Positions 12,611 to 20,843 of a stretch of 27,674 nt of DNA are shown one piece after another. Each line of letters opens with the position of its first letter. Positions within the stretch are counted from its first letter, which is position 1. The DNA comes from an uncultured Lachnospiraceae bacterium (lineage in GTDB: Bacteria > Bacillota > Clostridia > Lachnospirales > Lachnospiraceae). Location of the stretch: contig CAJUTD010000034.1 in assembly GCA_910589635.1 (NCBI GenBank), forward strand, positions 1-27,674, given 5' to 3'. The notes under the pieces are model-generated. The model was given only the letters and a program-made list of their open reading frames with translations, searched no databases and had not been told where the DNA came from. Position numbers and translations under genes: made by a program.

Positions 12611-15175
12611 TTATTTTCTACCACAGCACTGCTTATATTTCTTACCGCTTCCACAAGGACATGGGTCATTGGGATAGACCTTCGCACTCTCTCGCTTCTT
12701 AGGCCCTTTGGGTCCTGAATCATCACGGTTAGTTCCTGTAACTTTCGCTACCTGCTCGCGCTCCACTTTCTGCTCAATGCGTACATGGAACAAAAGCCGT
12801 ACCGTATCTTCTTGAATATTAGCGATCATGCCGTCAAACATATCGTAACCGCTCATCTTATACTCAACCAGCGGATCCCTCTGCCCATATGCCTGCAAGC
12901 CAATTCCCTGTCGAAGTTGATCCATATCATCAATATGAGCCATCCATTTGCGGTCGATAACCTTTAAGAGGATTACGCGCTCCAACTCACGCACAGCCTC
13001 CGGTTCCGGGAATTCCGCTTCCTTCATCTCATAAGCCTTTACTGCCTGTTCCTTGAGCTTATGTTTGAGCTCATTGACACGAATTCCCTGCACATCCTCC
13101 TCTGTCACTGCATTCAATGGTATAATCGGAATCAGAAGCTGATTCAGTTCATTCAAATCCCACTCTTCACTATCCTGATCTGCTGAAATACAGGTATCTA
13201 CAGTATTCTCTACACGGTCTGTAATCATTTTATAAATTACATCGCGCATACTCTCGCCATCGAGCACCCGACGGCGTTCTGCATAGATAATCTCTCTCTG
13301 CTCGTTCATAACCTGGTCGTATTCCAACAAATTCTTACGGATGCCAAAGTTATTGCTCTCAATCTTCATCTGTGCTTTCTCAATCGCATTGGTGAGCATC
13401 TTATGCTGAATCTGCTCGTTCTCCGGAACACCCAAAGTATTAAACATATTCATCAATTTTTCGGAACCGAACAGACGCATCAAATCGTCTTCCAGAGAAA
13501 TGAAAAATTTTGATTCTCCCGGGTCTCCCTGACGCCCGGAACGTCCACGCAGCTGATTGTCAATACGCCGGGATTCATGACGCTCCGTACCGATAATCTT
13601 AAGCCCCCCTGCCGCTTTGGCATCATCGTCCAGCTTAATATCCGTACCACGTCCTGCCATATTTGTAGCAATGGTAACAGCTCCATGCTGGCCTGCCTCC
13701 GCAACAATCTCGGCCTCTATCTCATGAAATTTCGCATTCAAAACTTTATGCTGGATTCCCTCGCGTTTGAGCATACCGCTTAACAACTCGGAAGTCTCAA
13801 TTGTAATCGTACCAACAAGCACCGGCTGGCCCTTGGCATGAGCTTCTTTAATCTCCTCCACCACAGCATGAAATTTCTCTTTCTTGGTCTTATAAACCGC
13901 ATCCTGCAAATCCTTTCTCTGCACAGGCTTATTGGTGGGGATTTCGATTACATCCATTCCGTAAATATCACGGAACTCTTTCTCCTCAGTGAGAGCCGTA
14001 CCGGTCATGCCGGCCTTCTTATCATATTTATTAAAGAAATTCTGGAACGTAATCGTTGCCAGCGTTTTACTCTCCCGCTTCACCTTCACATGCTCTTTGG
14101 CCTCAATCGCCTGGTGAAGACCATCAGAATAACGGCGCCCCGGCATGATACGTCCAGTAAACTCGTCTACAATCACAACCTTCTCGTCCTGTACCACATA
14201 ATCCTGGTCGCGGAACATCAGGTGATGAGCGCGAAGAGCCAAAATCACATTATGCTGAATTTCCAAATTTTCAGCATCTGCAAGGTTCTCAATACGGAAA
14301 AATTTCTCAACTTTCTTCACACCTTGCTCAGTCAGGCTGACAACTTTATCTTTCTCATTGACGATAAAGTCTCCGTTCTCCTCACGTTCCACACCCATAA
14401 TAGCGTCCATCTTGCTGAATTCAGGCATGTCCTCACCGCGCACCAGCTGTCTTGCCAGAATGTCGCTGGCTTCATAAAGGCTGGTAGATTTACCACTCTG
14501 GCCAGAAATAATCAACGGAGTCCGCGCCTCGTCAATCAACACAGAGTCCACCTCGTCAATGATAGCATAATGCAAATCACGCTGCACAAGCTGTTCCTTA
14601 TAAATTACCATATTATCACGCAGATAATCAAAGCCCAGCTCATTGTTCGTCACATAAGTAATATCGCAGTTATACGCTTCGCGGCGTTCATCATTATCCA
14701 TGGAATTGAGTACAACCCCAACAGTCAATCCCAGAAATTCATGAACCTTACCCATCCACTCTGCATCACGATTAGCCAGATAATCATTGACAGTGACAAT
14801 ATGCACACCTTTGCCTTCCAAGGCATTGAGATAGGCAGGCAAAGTAGATACTAACGTCTTACCTTCACCGGTCTTCATCTCCGCGATACGTCCCTGGTGC
14901 AAAATAATACCGCCAATTAACTGTACCCGGTAATGCTCCAAACCAATAGCTCTCCTGGCAGCCTCCCGGACAGTTGCATAAGCCTCAGGAAGTATCTGAT
15001 CCAGTGTCTCGCCTTCTTTCAAGCGCTTCTTAAATTCCTTGGTCCTATCTCTCAACTGTTCATCTGTCAGCTCCATCATAGCGGGACGGTAGGACTCAAT
15101 CTTATCCACAATAGGATAAACTCTCTTTAGCTCCCGCTCACTGTGTGTACCAAACATTTTGCTTATAATACTCAT
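12611..15175 (-). CDS. secA: Preprotein translocase ATPase subunit SecA
   Basis: SecA drives secretory proteins through SecYEG at the cytoplasmic membrane using ATP. The 854 residues are a normal length. Visible marks are the N-terminal KMFGTHSERELKR, Walker A in AEMKTGEGKTLVS, VNDYLANRDAEWM, the DEAD-like box AIIDEVDSVLIDEARTPLIIS, the second nucleotide domain with TNMAGRGTDIKL and LRGRSGRQGDPGES, the scaffold/wing with RKNLLEYDQVMNEQRE, and the C-terminal zinc-binding tail CPCGSGKKYKQCCG, which binds phospholipid and SecB-like partners. AGGAG lies before ATG 15175. A promoter lies at 15247-15275. It is transcribed divergently from the putative non-coding RNA. A long plus-strand open frame within it is a shadow. 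Confidence 0.98.
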   Translation of the reverse strand: MSIISKMFGTHSERELKRVYPIVDKIESYRPAMMELTDEQLRDRTKEFKKRLKEGETLDQILPEAYATVREAARRAIGLEHYRVQLIGGIILHQGRIAEMKTGEGKTLVSTLPAYLNALEGKGVHIVTVNDYLANRDAEWMGKVHEFLGLTVGVVLNSMDNDERREAYNCDITYVTNNELGFDYLRDNMVIYKEQLVQRDLHYAIIDEVDSVLIDEARTPLIISGQSGKSTSLYEASDILARQLVRGEDMPEFSKMDAIMGVEREENGDFIVNEKDKVVSLTEQGVKKVEKFFRIENLADAENLEIQHNVILALRAHHLMFRDQDYVVQDEKVVIVDEFTGRIMPGRRYSDGLHQAIEAKEHVKVKRESKTLATITFQNFFNKYDKKAGMTGTALTEEKEFRDIYGMDVIEIPTNKPVQRKDLQDAVYKTKKEKFHAVVEEIKEAHAKGQPVLVGTITIETSELLSGMLKREGIQHKVLNAKFHEIEAEIVAEAGQHGAVTIATNMAGRGTDIKLDDDAKAAGGLKIIGTERHESRRIDNQLRGRSGRQGDPGESKFFISLEDDLMRLFGSEKLMNMFNTLGVPENEQIQHKMLTNAIEKAQMKIESNNFGIRKNLLEYDQVMNEQREIIYAERRRVLDGESMRDVIYKMITDRVENTVDTCISADQDSEEWDLNELNQLLIPIIPLNAVTEEDVQGIRVNELKHKLKEQAVKAYEMKEAEFPEPEAVRELERVILLKVIDRKWMAHIDDMDQLRQGIGLQAYGQRDPLVEYKMSGYDMFDGMIANIQEDTVRLLFHVRIEQKVEREQVAKVTGTNRDDSGPKGPKKRESAKVYPNDPCPCGSGKKYKQCCGRK

Positions 15176-15246
15176 ATAAATGCTCCTATATTCTTCTGGC
15201 AGGACCCTGCCATATCTTTATCCCGCATACACGGACAACTTCTTAT

Positions 15247-15275
15247 ATTGTATCACTTTCCATGCTGTTAAACAA
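15247..15275 (-). promoter_or_regulatory. Promoter of secA
   Basis: On the minus strand TTGTTT (15275-15270) and TACAAT (15252-15247) are 17 bp apart, about 70 bp upstream of the secA ATG. Confidence 0.6.
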
Positions 15276-15389
15276 TACACAATCCCATGAACGAATTATG
15301 AACTTTTTATAAATTGTCAGAATTTTCTCATGCTTATATATTTTATTTTAATTATAAGTATCTTTAATACGTTTTTTGCAAAAAACTTA

Positions 15390-15418
15390 TTGACATTTTC
15401 ATTTTTGTTAGATATAAT
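15390..15418 (+). promoter_or_regulatory. Consensus promoter of the putative large non-coding RNA
   Basis: TTGACA (15390-15395), a 17-bp spacer and TATAAT (15413-15418) form a perfect vegetative promoter, the strongest in the window. No protein-coding gene follows it. Confidence 0.85.
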
Positions 15419-15424
15419 AAACAC

Positions 15425-16160
15425 ATCAAAACAAACAAGAACTACAGAACAGGAGGTACAGTCCAATCAAAACATAACGAACTACCCCATAATTCAAGAA
15501 AGAGAGGTACGGTCCAAAGGGATAACAAATTGATTCACCTCTGAACACCAACGGAGGTACAAGAGATTTCCATTAAATCCATTGGAAGAAGATTTACAGA
15601 TGCAGATAACAGAACTTAGATTTCAGTAATAGATATTCTGACTGCTGTTGATAGGAACCCAGATTTCTGGAATGGGAAATTACAATAAGGTTCTTCTCTC
15701 GGCTGGCAATATCAGAGCTAGAAAATTTCATAGAGGACAAGGATTGATTTATCCAAAGCGATAGTCAACACATCCCAATGAAAGATATAGTGAAGTATTA
15801 TCGACGTGAAAGCATCCGACCTTGTATTTTCGGAATGGAGAAATTGGCGGAACGACTCATAAGCATAAGATATTTAGAGCAGAGATACAAGACTGGCGTT
15901 TGCAGAAGTAATTATTCAGAAGAGGATTTAACCACATAACAAGGAATCAACATTTTCATAACGAATCCCTGAAATAAGATGAAAAATTAAAGTATGCACT
16001 TCCAGCCGGAAACGTTCAGATATGGATACATACAAAACATTCAGTGGTATTAAAATTTCGGAAAGAAAATGGAAGATTTCAGAAAGAAAGAGGTAGGAGT
16101 CCAATGGACAGTATAGTATAGAAGGCTGCATCAGATAAGCGAATATCGGTGCAGCCTTTT
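15425..16160 (+). ncRNA. Putative large structured non-coding RNA (about 735 nt)
   Basis: The unit runs from a perfect consensus promoter to a strong rho-independent terminator and contains no credible ORF; only a 67-codon frame without a clear start context crosses it. The motif GAGGTAC occurs at 15453, 15504 and 15554 (steps of 51 and 50), twice followed by (A/G)GTCCAA. A variant GAGGTAGGAGTCCAAT is near the 3' end (16090). Local stems include AGAGGT/ACCTCT (15503-15543), CCAG-attt-CTGG (15661-15670) and TCCG/CGGA (15815-15834). A pair of internal near-repeats, TTTCTGGAATGGGAAATT and TTTTCGGAATGGAGAAATT, lies at about 15664 and 15827. It lacks the recognisable signatures of tmRNA, RNase P RNA, 6S and SRP RNA. 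The transcript start is inferred from the promoter; identity is unknown. Confidence 0.65.
16123..16160 (+). terminator. Rho-independent terminator of the putative non-coding RNA
   Basis: AGGCTGCATC (16123-16132) pairs with GGTGCAGCCT (16148-16157; one G-U pair) and is followed by TTT. It may also stop transcripts from proS on the other strand. Confidence 0.8.
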
Positions 16161-16234
16161 ACTGTTATTATTTATTCTTGTAAAATGAGCGCTACATTAA
16201 TGGGAAGTGCAAATCGTCAATTACTTATACTCTT

Positions 16235-17677
16235 TTAATATGCCTTTCCCCAATACACAAGCTTATGCGCAGGCTTACCACAGCAGACACAGACATCTGA
16301 GACTGCATCCTCTTCTTTGAGCGGCATACAACGTGAAGTTGCCGTTGTATCTTCTTTAATCTTATTCTCACACGCCTCATCCCCGCACCACATTGCACGG
16401 ATAAAGCCTGGTTTATTTTCCACTGCATCCTTGAACGCAACATAGGACTTCACTTCTGTAATGTGAGAGTTCAAATGCTCTTTGGCACGTGCATACATAT
16501 CAGCCTGAATATTTTCCAACAGCTTCCCTGCCATTTCTGCTGCTTCCTCCAGCCTGCACTCGATTTTTTCACGGGTGTCACGGCGCACCAGCACGCATTT
16601 CCCTGCTTCTATATCCTTTGGCCCTAACTCTATGCGAATGGGAATGCCGCGCATCTCCTGTTCTGAGAATTTCCAGCCAGGGCTCTTCTCACTGTCATCC
16701 ATTCTCACGCGGATGCCAGCGTTGGCTAAACTTCCTTTTAACTCTGCCGCTTTCTCCAACACGCCTTCCTTATGCTGCTGAATAGGCACTACCATCACCT
16801 GTGTAGGCGCAATCCTTGGTGGCAGAACAAGTCCCGAATCGTCCCCATGAACCATAATAATTGCACCAATCAGACGGGTTGTCATGCCCCACGAAGTTTG
16901 ATGTACATACTGAAGTTTATTTTCGCGATCCGTATACTGTATATCAAAGGCCTTGGCAAAACCATCGCCAAAATTGTGGCTGGTACCGGACTGCAACGCT
17001 TTGCCATCATGCATCAACGCCTCTATGGTATACGTTGCCTCTGCACCCGCAAATTTTTCCTTTTCTGTCTTCTTGCCGCGAATTACAGGCATTGCCAGAA
17101 CTTCCTCACAGAAATCAGCATACAAGTTCAGCATCTGAATGGTACGCTCCTCAGCTTCCTCGGCTGTCGCATGGGCCGTATGTCCTTCCTGCCACAAAAA
17201 TTCCCGGGAACGCAAGAATGGCCTGGTCTCTTTCTCCCAGCGTACAACCGAGCACCACTGGTTATAGCATTTAGGCAAATCCCGATAGGACTGAATATCA
17301 TTTGCATAGAAATCACAGAATAAGGTCTCGGAGGTTGGCCTTACACACATTCTCTCCTGTAATGGGTTTAATCCTCCATGTGTTACCCAGGCAACCTCAG
17401 GTGCAAATCCCTCCACATGATCCTTCTCCTTCTGCAACAGACTCTCCGGAATGAACATGGGCATATAAACATTTTCTACACCTGTCTCTTTGAATCTTCT
17501 GTCCAACTCATTCTGTATGTTCTCCCAAATTGCATATCCTGCCGGCTTAATCACCATGCAGCCCTTCACGCTGGAATAATCAATCAATTCTGCTTTCTTC
17601 ACCACATCTGTATACCATTGCGCGAAATCATCTTCCATAGATGTGATGGCTTCTACTAACTTCTTGTCTTTCGCCAT
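16235..17677 (-). CDS. proS: Prolyl-tRNA synthetase, archaeal/eukaryotic-like (ProS type 3)
   Basis: The enzyme charges tRNA-Pro with proline. At 480 residues it is the shorter type without the bacterial editing insertion. Class II motifs are visible: MFIPESLL near motif 1, then VRPTSETLFCDFYANDIQSYRDLP and QWCSVVRWEKETRPFLRSREFLWQEGHT (motif 2), then GDDSGLVLPPRIAPTQV (motif 3 region). The anticodon-binding domain follows, then the C-terminal zinc-binding domain with CGDEAC and CVCCGK, ending in the typical tyrosine (YWGKAY). ATG 17677 has AAAGGAG upstream. A proline T-box leader precedes it, but a 176-bp palindromic repeat (17737-17912) lies between the T-box terminator and the start codon. 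Confidence 0.97.
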   Translation of the reverse strand: MAKDKKLVEAITSMEDDFAQWYTDVVKKAELIDYSSVKGCMVIKPAGYAIWENIQNELDRRFKETGVENVYMPMFIPESLLQKEKDHVEGFAPEVAWVTHGGLNPLQERMCVRPTSETLFCDFYANDIQSYRDLPKCYNQWCSVVRWEKETRPFLRSREFLWQEGHTAHATAEEAEERTIQMLNLYADFCEEVLAMPVIRGKKTEKEKFAGAEATYTIEALMHDGKALQSGTSHNFGDGFAKAFDIQYTDRENKLQYVHQTSWGMTTRLIGAIIMVHGDDSGLVLPPRIAPTQVMVVPIQQHKEGVLEKAAELKGSLANAGIRVRMDDSEKSPGWKFSEQEMRGIPIRIELGPKDIEAGKCVLVRRDTREKIECRLEEAAEMAGKLLENIQADMYARAKEHLNSHITEVKSYVAFKDAVENKPGFIRAMWCGDEACENKIKEDTTATSRCMPLKEEDAVSDVCVCCGKPAHKLVYWGKAY

Positions 17678-17736
17678 AACCTTGTCTCCTTTACTTTGTT
17701 TTAACTTAGCACGATAAGGTCTTTCCTATAAGGATT

Positions 17737-17912
17737 ACTAATATATTTACTTGTTCAAAAGGTCTTGCCGCTCATGCGGCAAAGACAGAATGCACAAAAA
17801 TTATCTTGGGAAGCTAGCTTCCCAGAGTAATTTTTTGTGCATGTTGTTTCCATTGCTTCGCTATGGAAACCTTTTGAACGGATGAGAACTTTATAGATTG
17901 CTTCGTGCAACA
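17737..17912. repeat. Cloverleaf-like palindromic repeat, copy 1 (MITE/REP-like) in the proS leader
   Basis: The repeat is closed by inverted ends GTTCAAAAGGT (17753-17763) and ACCTTTTGAAC (17869-17879), and holds three hairpins. These are TTGCCGC/GCGGCAA (17765-17782), a long stem around GGGAAGCTAGCTTCCC (about 17791-17841) and CCAT/ATGG (about 17850-17867). The same 175-bp sequence recurs at 22598-22772. TCCTATAAG occurs on both sides (17724-17732 and 17932-17940) and may be a target duplication. No protein is encoded. It is transcribed as part of the proS leader on the minus strand. Confidence 0.85.
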
Positions 17913-17941
17913 GCCCCTTTTGACATCCGAATCCTATAAGA

Positions 17942-18165
17942 TAAAAAACACCGGCATCCAAATCCCCATAGGGACCGGAATACCGGCGGTACCACCCTGA
18001 TTAATGCACATTCGTCATTCATCTCAATCGCCTTAACGCGGCCAAACGGCGCATCCTCATGCGCAGCTCCAAGGCGGGTTCCGAATATCCGTATGGGAAA
18101 CCTCTCACCAACGATCTCCTCTCTGTGCATCTTTCTATCCGTACTGTTCCTCTTCATCGCCTAAT
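17942..18165 (-). promoter_or_regulatory. Proline T-box riboswitch leader of proS
   Basis: On the minus strand the T-box AGGGTGGTACCGCCGG (about 17998-17983) precedes a terminator stem (CCGGTATTCCGGTCCC against GGGGATTTGGATGCCGG) and a T6 run at about 17948-17943. Stem I contains AGAGAGGAGATCGTTGGTG and the specifier GAA-CCC-GCC, with CCC (Pro) at 18078-18076. Uncharged tRNA-Pro is expected to stabilise the antiterminator and allow proS expression. Confidence 0.92.
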
Positions 18166-18274
18166 ACATATTATCAGCAGCTTTCCTAAACATATACCCT
18201 CTATGGCATCCTATGATAGACATAAGGCCATATTATAAGGTATCGCTGAAACAACTACTCTGACTATAACGGTT

Positions 18275-18303
18275 ATTTTATGCCAATTCTTTTAGATTGT
18301 CAA
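18275..18303 (-). promoter_or_regulatory. Promoter of the proS leader
   Basis: On the minus strand TTGACA (18303-18298) and TAAAAT (18280-18275) are 17 bp apart. The -35 lies over the last codons of the YtvI-like gene. The leader would then start near 18268, about 100 nt before T-box stem I. The 18166-18268 stretch shows nothing else. Confidence 0.6.
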
Positions 18304-19347
18304 GTAAATTTCCCGAATTAAAATATATGAAAGCGGTCCCAGGGCGAATCCCCACAACCCATAAATGCCAAGCCCTACATATATGCTGACAATAACAGAC
18401 AAAGGATGCATACCCAATTTATTGCCGATGAGCTTCGGTTCCAAAATTTCACGAAGTATACTGCATATCGTATATATTACAGTGTAGATTGCAGCCAGCA
18501 TGTATTTTCCCTGTAACATTTCAATGACTGCCCAGGGCACAAATATTGTTCCCGTCCCCAAAAACGGCATGGCATCACAGATCCCAATCCCGCATCCGGT
18601 GAGCAATGCATAATCATTTCCTGACAGATATAACCCCACTACGCAGACAGCCGTGATTATCAGCATAATGATTAATTGCGCCTTAATATAGGCGCCCCCC
18701 GCCTCATAAGTTCTCCGGCATACCTTTAAACCTATTTGCCCAATAGGATGATGTTCTAAGGACACTCGAATTTTCCGATAATCTTTCAGTATCAAAACCG
18801 TACTGATAATTATCACAAAGCAAATCCCCACCCACACAAACATACTTTTAGCATAAGAAATTGTACCATTCATCAATATTGGGACCACATTCGTTTTCAT
18901 ATGCTGCATAAGTCCTGGAAGCTGCTTTTGCACATTATACTCAATAGTTTCAGCTCTTATGCCGGTAAAAATTTCCACCTGGCAGCAGCATTCACGGAAA
19001 AAGTCTCCTGCCTGCTGCTTGTAACCATTCAGATTATCTACTACTGTTCTAATCTGCATCAATAACGTTCCCAGAAATAAGAACAATAAAAAACCGAGTA
19101 CAAGAAACAGAATTCCTACCAATAAGGCTGACCAGAAGCCTCTTTTCCATTTTAACTTTTCTTCCAGCTTTTCTACCAATGGATTTAAAAGCTTGGCCAG
19201 CAAAAAAGCCATAAAAAAGGGAATTACCAGCGGCAGTAGCCAACGGAGGCAGGCATAGACTGCCAATGTAATCCCTAAAACTTTACCAATTTTCCGCATA
19301 CTTTCTTTCATTTCATTCCGCATGGAATCAGTATGCGCATATTTCAC
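18292..19347 (-). CDS. AI-2E/PerM-family membrane protein, YtvI-like
   Basis: The 351-residue polytopic membrane protein has hydrophobic segments near 25-60 and 72-95, a soluble loop of about 75 residues, then segments near 165-187, 222-245, 255-275, 285-300 and 320-345. This is the layout of the AI-2E transporter (PerM/YtvI) family. The motifs GIGICDAMPFLGTGTIFVPWA and EPKLIGNKLGMHPLSVIVSIYVGLGIYGLWG are family hallmarks. In spore formers such proteins include YtvI, seen in sporulation gene sets; substrates are not settled. The start is GTG at 19347, 3 nt after the stop of the pseudouridine synthase gene, implying translational coupling. It is the last gene of the HK-RR-rlu operon. Confidence 0.88.
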   Translation of the reverse strand: MKYAHTDSMRNEMKESMRKIGKVLGITLAVYACLRWLLPLVIPFFMAFLLAKLLNPLVEKLEEKLKWKRGFWSALLVGILFLVLGFLLFLFLGTLLMQIRTVVDNLNGYKQQAGDFFRECCCQVEIFTGIRAETIEYNVQKQLPGLMQHMKTNVVPILMNGTISYAKSMFVWVGICFVIIISTVLILKDYRKIRVSLEHHPIGQIGLKVCRRTYEAGGAYIKAQLIIMLIITAVCVVGLYLSGNDYALLTGCGIGICDAMPFLGTGTIFVPWAVIEMLQGKYMLAAIYTVIYTICSILREILEPKLIGNKLGMHPLSVIVSIYVGLGIYGLWGFALGPLSYILIREIYLTI

Positions 19348-19350
19348 ACT

Positions 19351-20142
19351 TTATATTCTCTCAGCGTGCCCGTCCATCACTCGAAATAACTTCCCTTGCG
19401 GCTCTACAGAAAATTCCATTCTCCTGCCTGTAACTGGATGGACAAAAGCTATTTTAACGGCGCAAAGCCCCACCGGCATAAACCCCTGGACAGAGCCTGG
19501 ATTGTACTTCCTGTCTCCTACTATTGGGTGTCCGGCATAAGCCATCTGTACCCGTATCTGATGGTGACGTCCTGTTTCCAACCACACGCGCACAAGGCTC
19601 CTTTCTCCACCCTGCCTTTGGGAACCTGCCAAACTTCCAGTTTCTTGGCTCTTATTATCTATTTTGCTCGCCACTTGGATTGTTTCATCCCTGCTATTGA
19701 CTTCTTCCGGCTTAATCACCTTCTCCACCTGATATCTTAGCATAGCATATTTAGCTCCAGGCGTTCCTTGCTCTACCACACTAGATGTATTCGTCTCTTT
19801 ATCCTGCCAAAGATAATCTTCCAATACACCAGACTCTTCCGCAAATGTTCCTTCCACCAATGCAAGGTAACATTTATCCATACTCCTTTCCCTGGACTGG
19901 CGGCTGAGATTTGCCGCTGTCTGCTTATTCCTGGCAAATACCATAATGCCCTCCACCGGCTGGTCGAGACGGTGCACCACAAAAATCTGCGTGTTTTCCT
20001 CTCCCTTAGTTGCAAAATAATTACGCAGAAGACTTACCATATCCTGCTGCCCCAGCCTGGGCGTATGCACAGGGAAACCAGGCATTTTTCGGCAAACTAC
20101 AACCTCTTTATCTTCATAAATAATCTCTACATTCTTATACAT
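19351..20142 (-). CDS. RluA-family pseudouridine synthase
   Basis: The enzyme isomerises uridine to pseudouridine in RNA, most likely rRNA. The 263 residues include the catalytic motif as VVHRLDQPVEGIMVFA (D in HRLD), YLALVEG, the GAKYAMLRYQV strand, LVRVWLETGRHHQIRVQMAYAGHPIVGD, and LCAVKIAFVHPVTG. The usual motif is HRLDRxTSG, so QPVEG is a divergent version. There is no S4 domain. An insertion of about 30 polar residues (around 155-185, VNSRDETIQVASKIDNKS) looks disordered. AAAGGAAC precedes ATG 20142, 11 nt after the stop of the response regulator gene. The exact RNA target cannot be told. Confidence 0.9.
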   Translation of the reverse strand: MYKNVEIIYEDKEVVVCRKMPGFPVHTPRLGQQDMVSLLRNYFATKGEENTQIFVVHRLDQPVEGIMVFARNKQTAANLSRQSRERSMDKCYLALVEGTFAEESGVLEDYLWQDKETNTSSVVEQGTPGAKYAMLRYQVEKVIKPEEVNSRDETIQVASKIDNKSQETGSLAGSQRQGGERSLVRVWLETGRHHQIRVQMAYAGHPIVGDRKYNPGSVQGFMPVGLCAVKIAFVHPVTGRRMEFSVEPQGKLFRVMDGHAERI

Positions 20143-20153
20143 GAAATGTTCCT

Positions 20154-20843
20154 TTACACCTTAAAACGGTAGCCAACGCCCCAGATTGTCTCAATATACT
20201 GGGGTTTCGCCGTATTTATCTCAATCTTCTCCCTAATCTTCTTGATGTGGACAGTCACTGTTGCAATATCTCCGACTGACTCCAAATCCCAAATCTTACT
20301 GAACAATTCTTCTTTGCTAAACACACGGTTAGGGTTTTGTGCAAGAAATGACAACAGGTCAAATTCTTTCGTTGTAAACTGTTTCTCTTCCTCATTGACC
20401 CACACACGTCTTGCTGTCTTGTCAATCTTGAGACCACGAATTTCAACAATATCATTTTCCTGGATATTGCTGTTGATTAGCCGCTCATATCTGGATAGAT
20501 GCGCCTTTACTCTCGCCACAAGTTCGCTCGGTGAAAACGGCTTCGTGATATAATCATCAGCCCCAAGCCCCAGACCACGGATCTTATCTATATCATCTTT
20601 CTTGGCAGACACCATCAGAATCGGCGTGTTCTTGTTCTCCCGAATTCTCTTACAGATTTCAAAACCATCTACACCGGGCAGCATTAAGTCCAGAATAAAC
20701 ATGTCAAACTCTTCACTTAACGCCCGCTCAAGCCCCTGATTGCCGTCATTTTCAATCTCCACATCAAAACCGCTCAGTTCCAGGTAATCTTTCTCTAAAT
20801 CGGCAATTGCCACCTCATCTTCGATAATTAATACTTTGCTCAA
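20154..20843 (-). CDS. OmpR/PhoB-family response regulator
   Basis: The 229-residue protein has a receiver domain (1-120) with acidic residues E8/D9, phospho-acceptor D52 in FILDLMLPGVDG, the T/S position in MVSAKKDD and K101 in ITKPFS. A winged-helix DNA-binding domain (about 130-229) includes TTKEFDLLSFLAQNPNRVFS, DIATVTVHIKKIREKIE and IWGVGYRF. The start is TTG at 20843, overlapping the TGA of the kinase gene by 4 bp with AGGAGG upstream, so the pair is co-translated. The regulon is unknown. Linkage to a permease and an RNA-modifying enzyme gives no clear hint. Confidence 0.95.
   Translation of the reverse strand: MSKVLIIEDEVAIADLEKDYLELSGFDVEIENDGNQGLERALSEEFDMFILDLMLPGVDGFEICKRIRENKNTPILMVSAKKDDIDKIRGLGLGADDYITKPFSPSELVARVKAHLSRYERLINSNIQENDIVEIRGLKIDKTARRVWVNEEEKQFTTKEFDLLSFLAQNPNRVFSKEELFSKIWDLESVGDIATVTVHIKKIREKIEINTAKPQYIETIWGVGYRFKV

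Noticed and set aside
13838..14854. Plus-strand open frame of 338 codons
   Set aside because: It lies wholly antisense inside secA, whose frame is certain from conserved motifs; the product has a composition typical of a shadow frame.
15330..15533. Plus-strand open frame of 67 codons at the start of the putative RNA
   Set aside because: Its start is upstream of the consensus promoter (15390-15418), so the frame crosses the promoter itself; no ribosome binding site.
17755..17961. Minus-strand open frame of 68 codons in the proS leader
   Set aside because: It crosses the T-box terminator and the palindromic repeat; composition is that of structured RNA, not protein.
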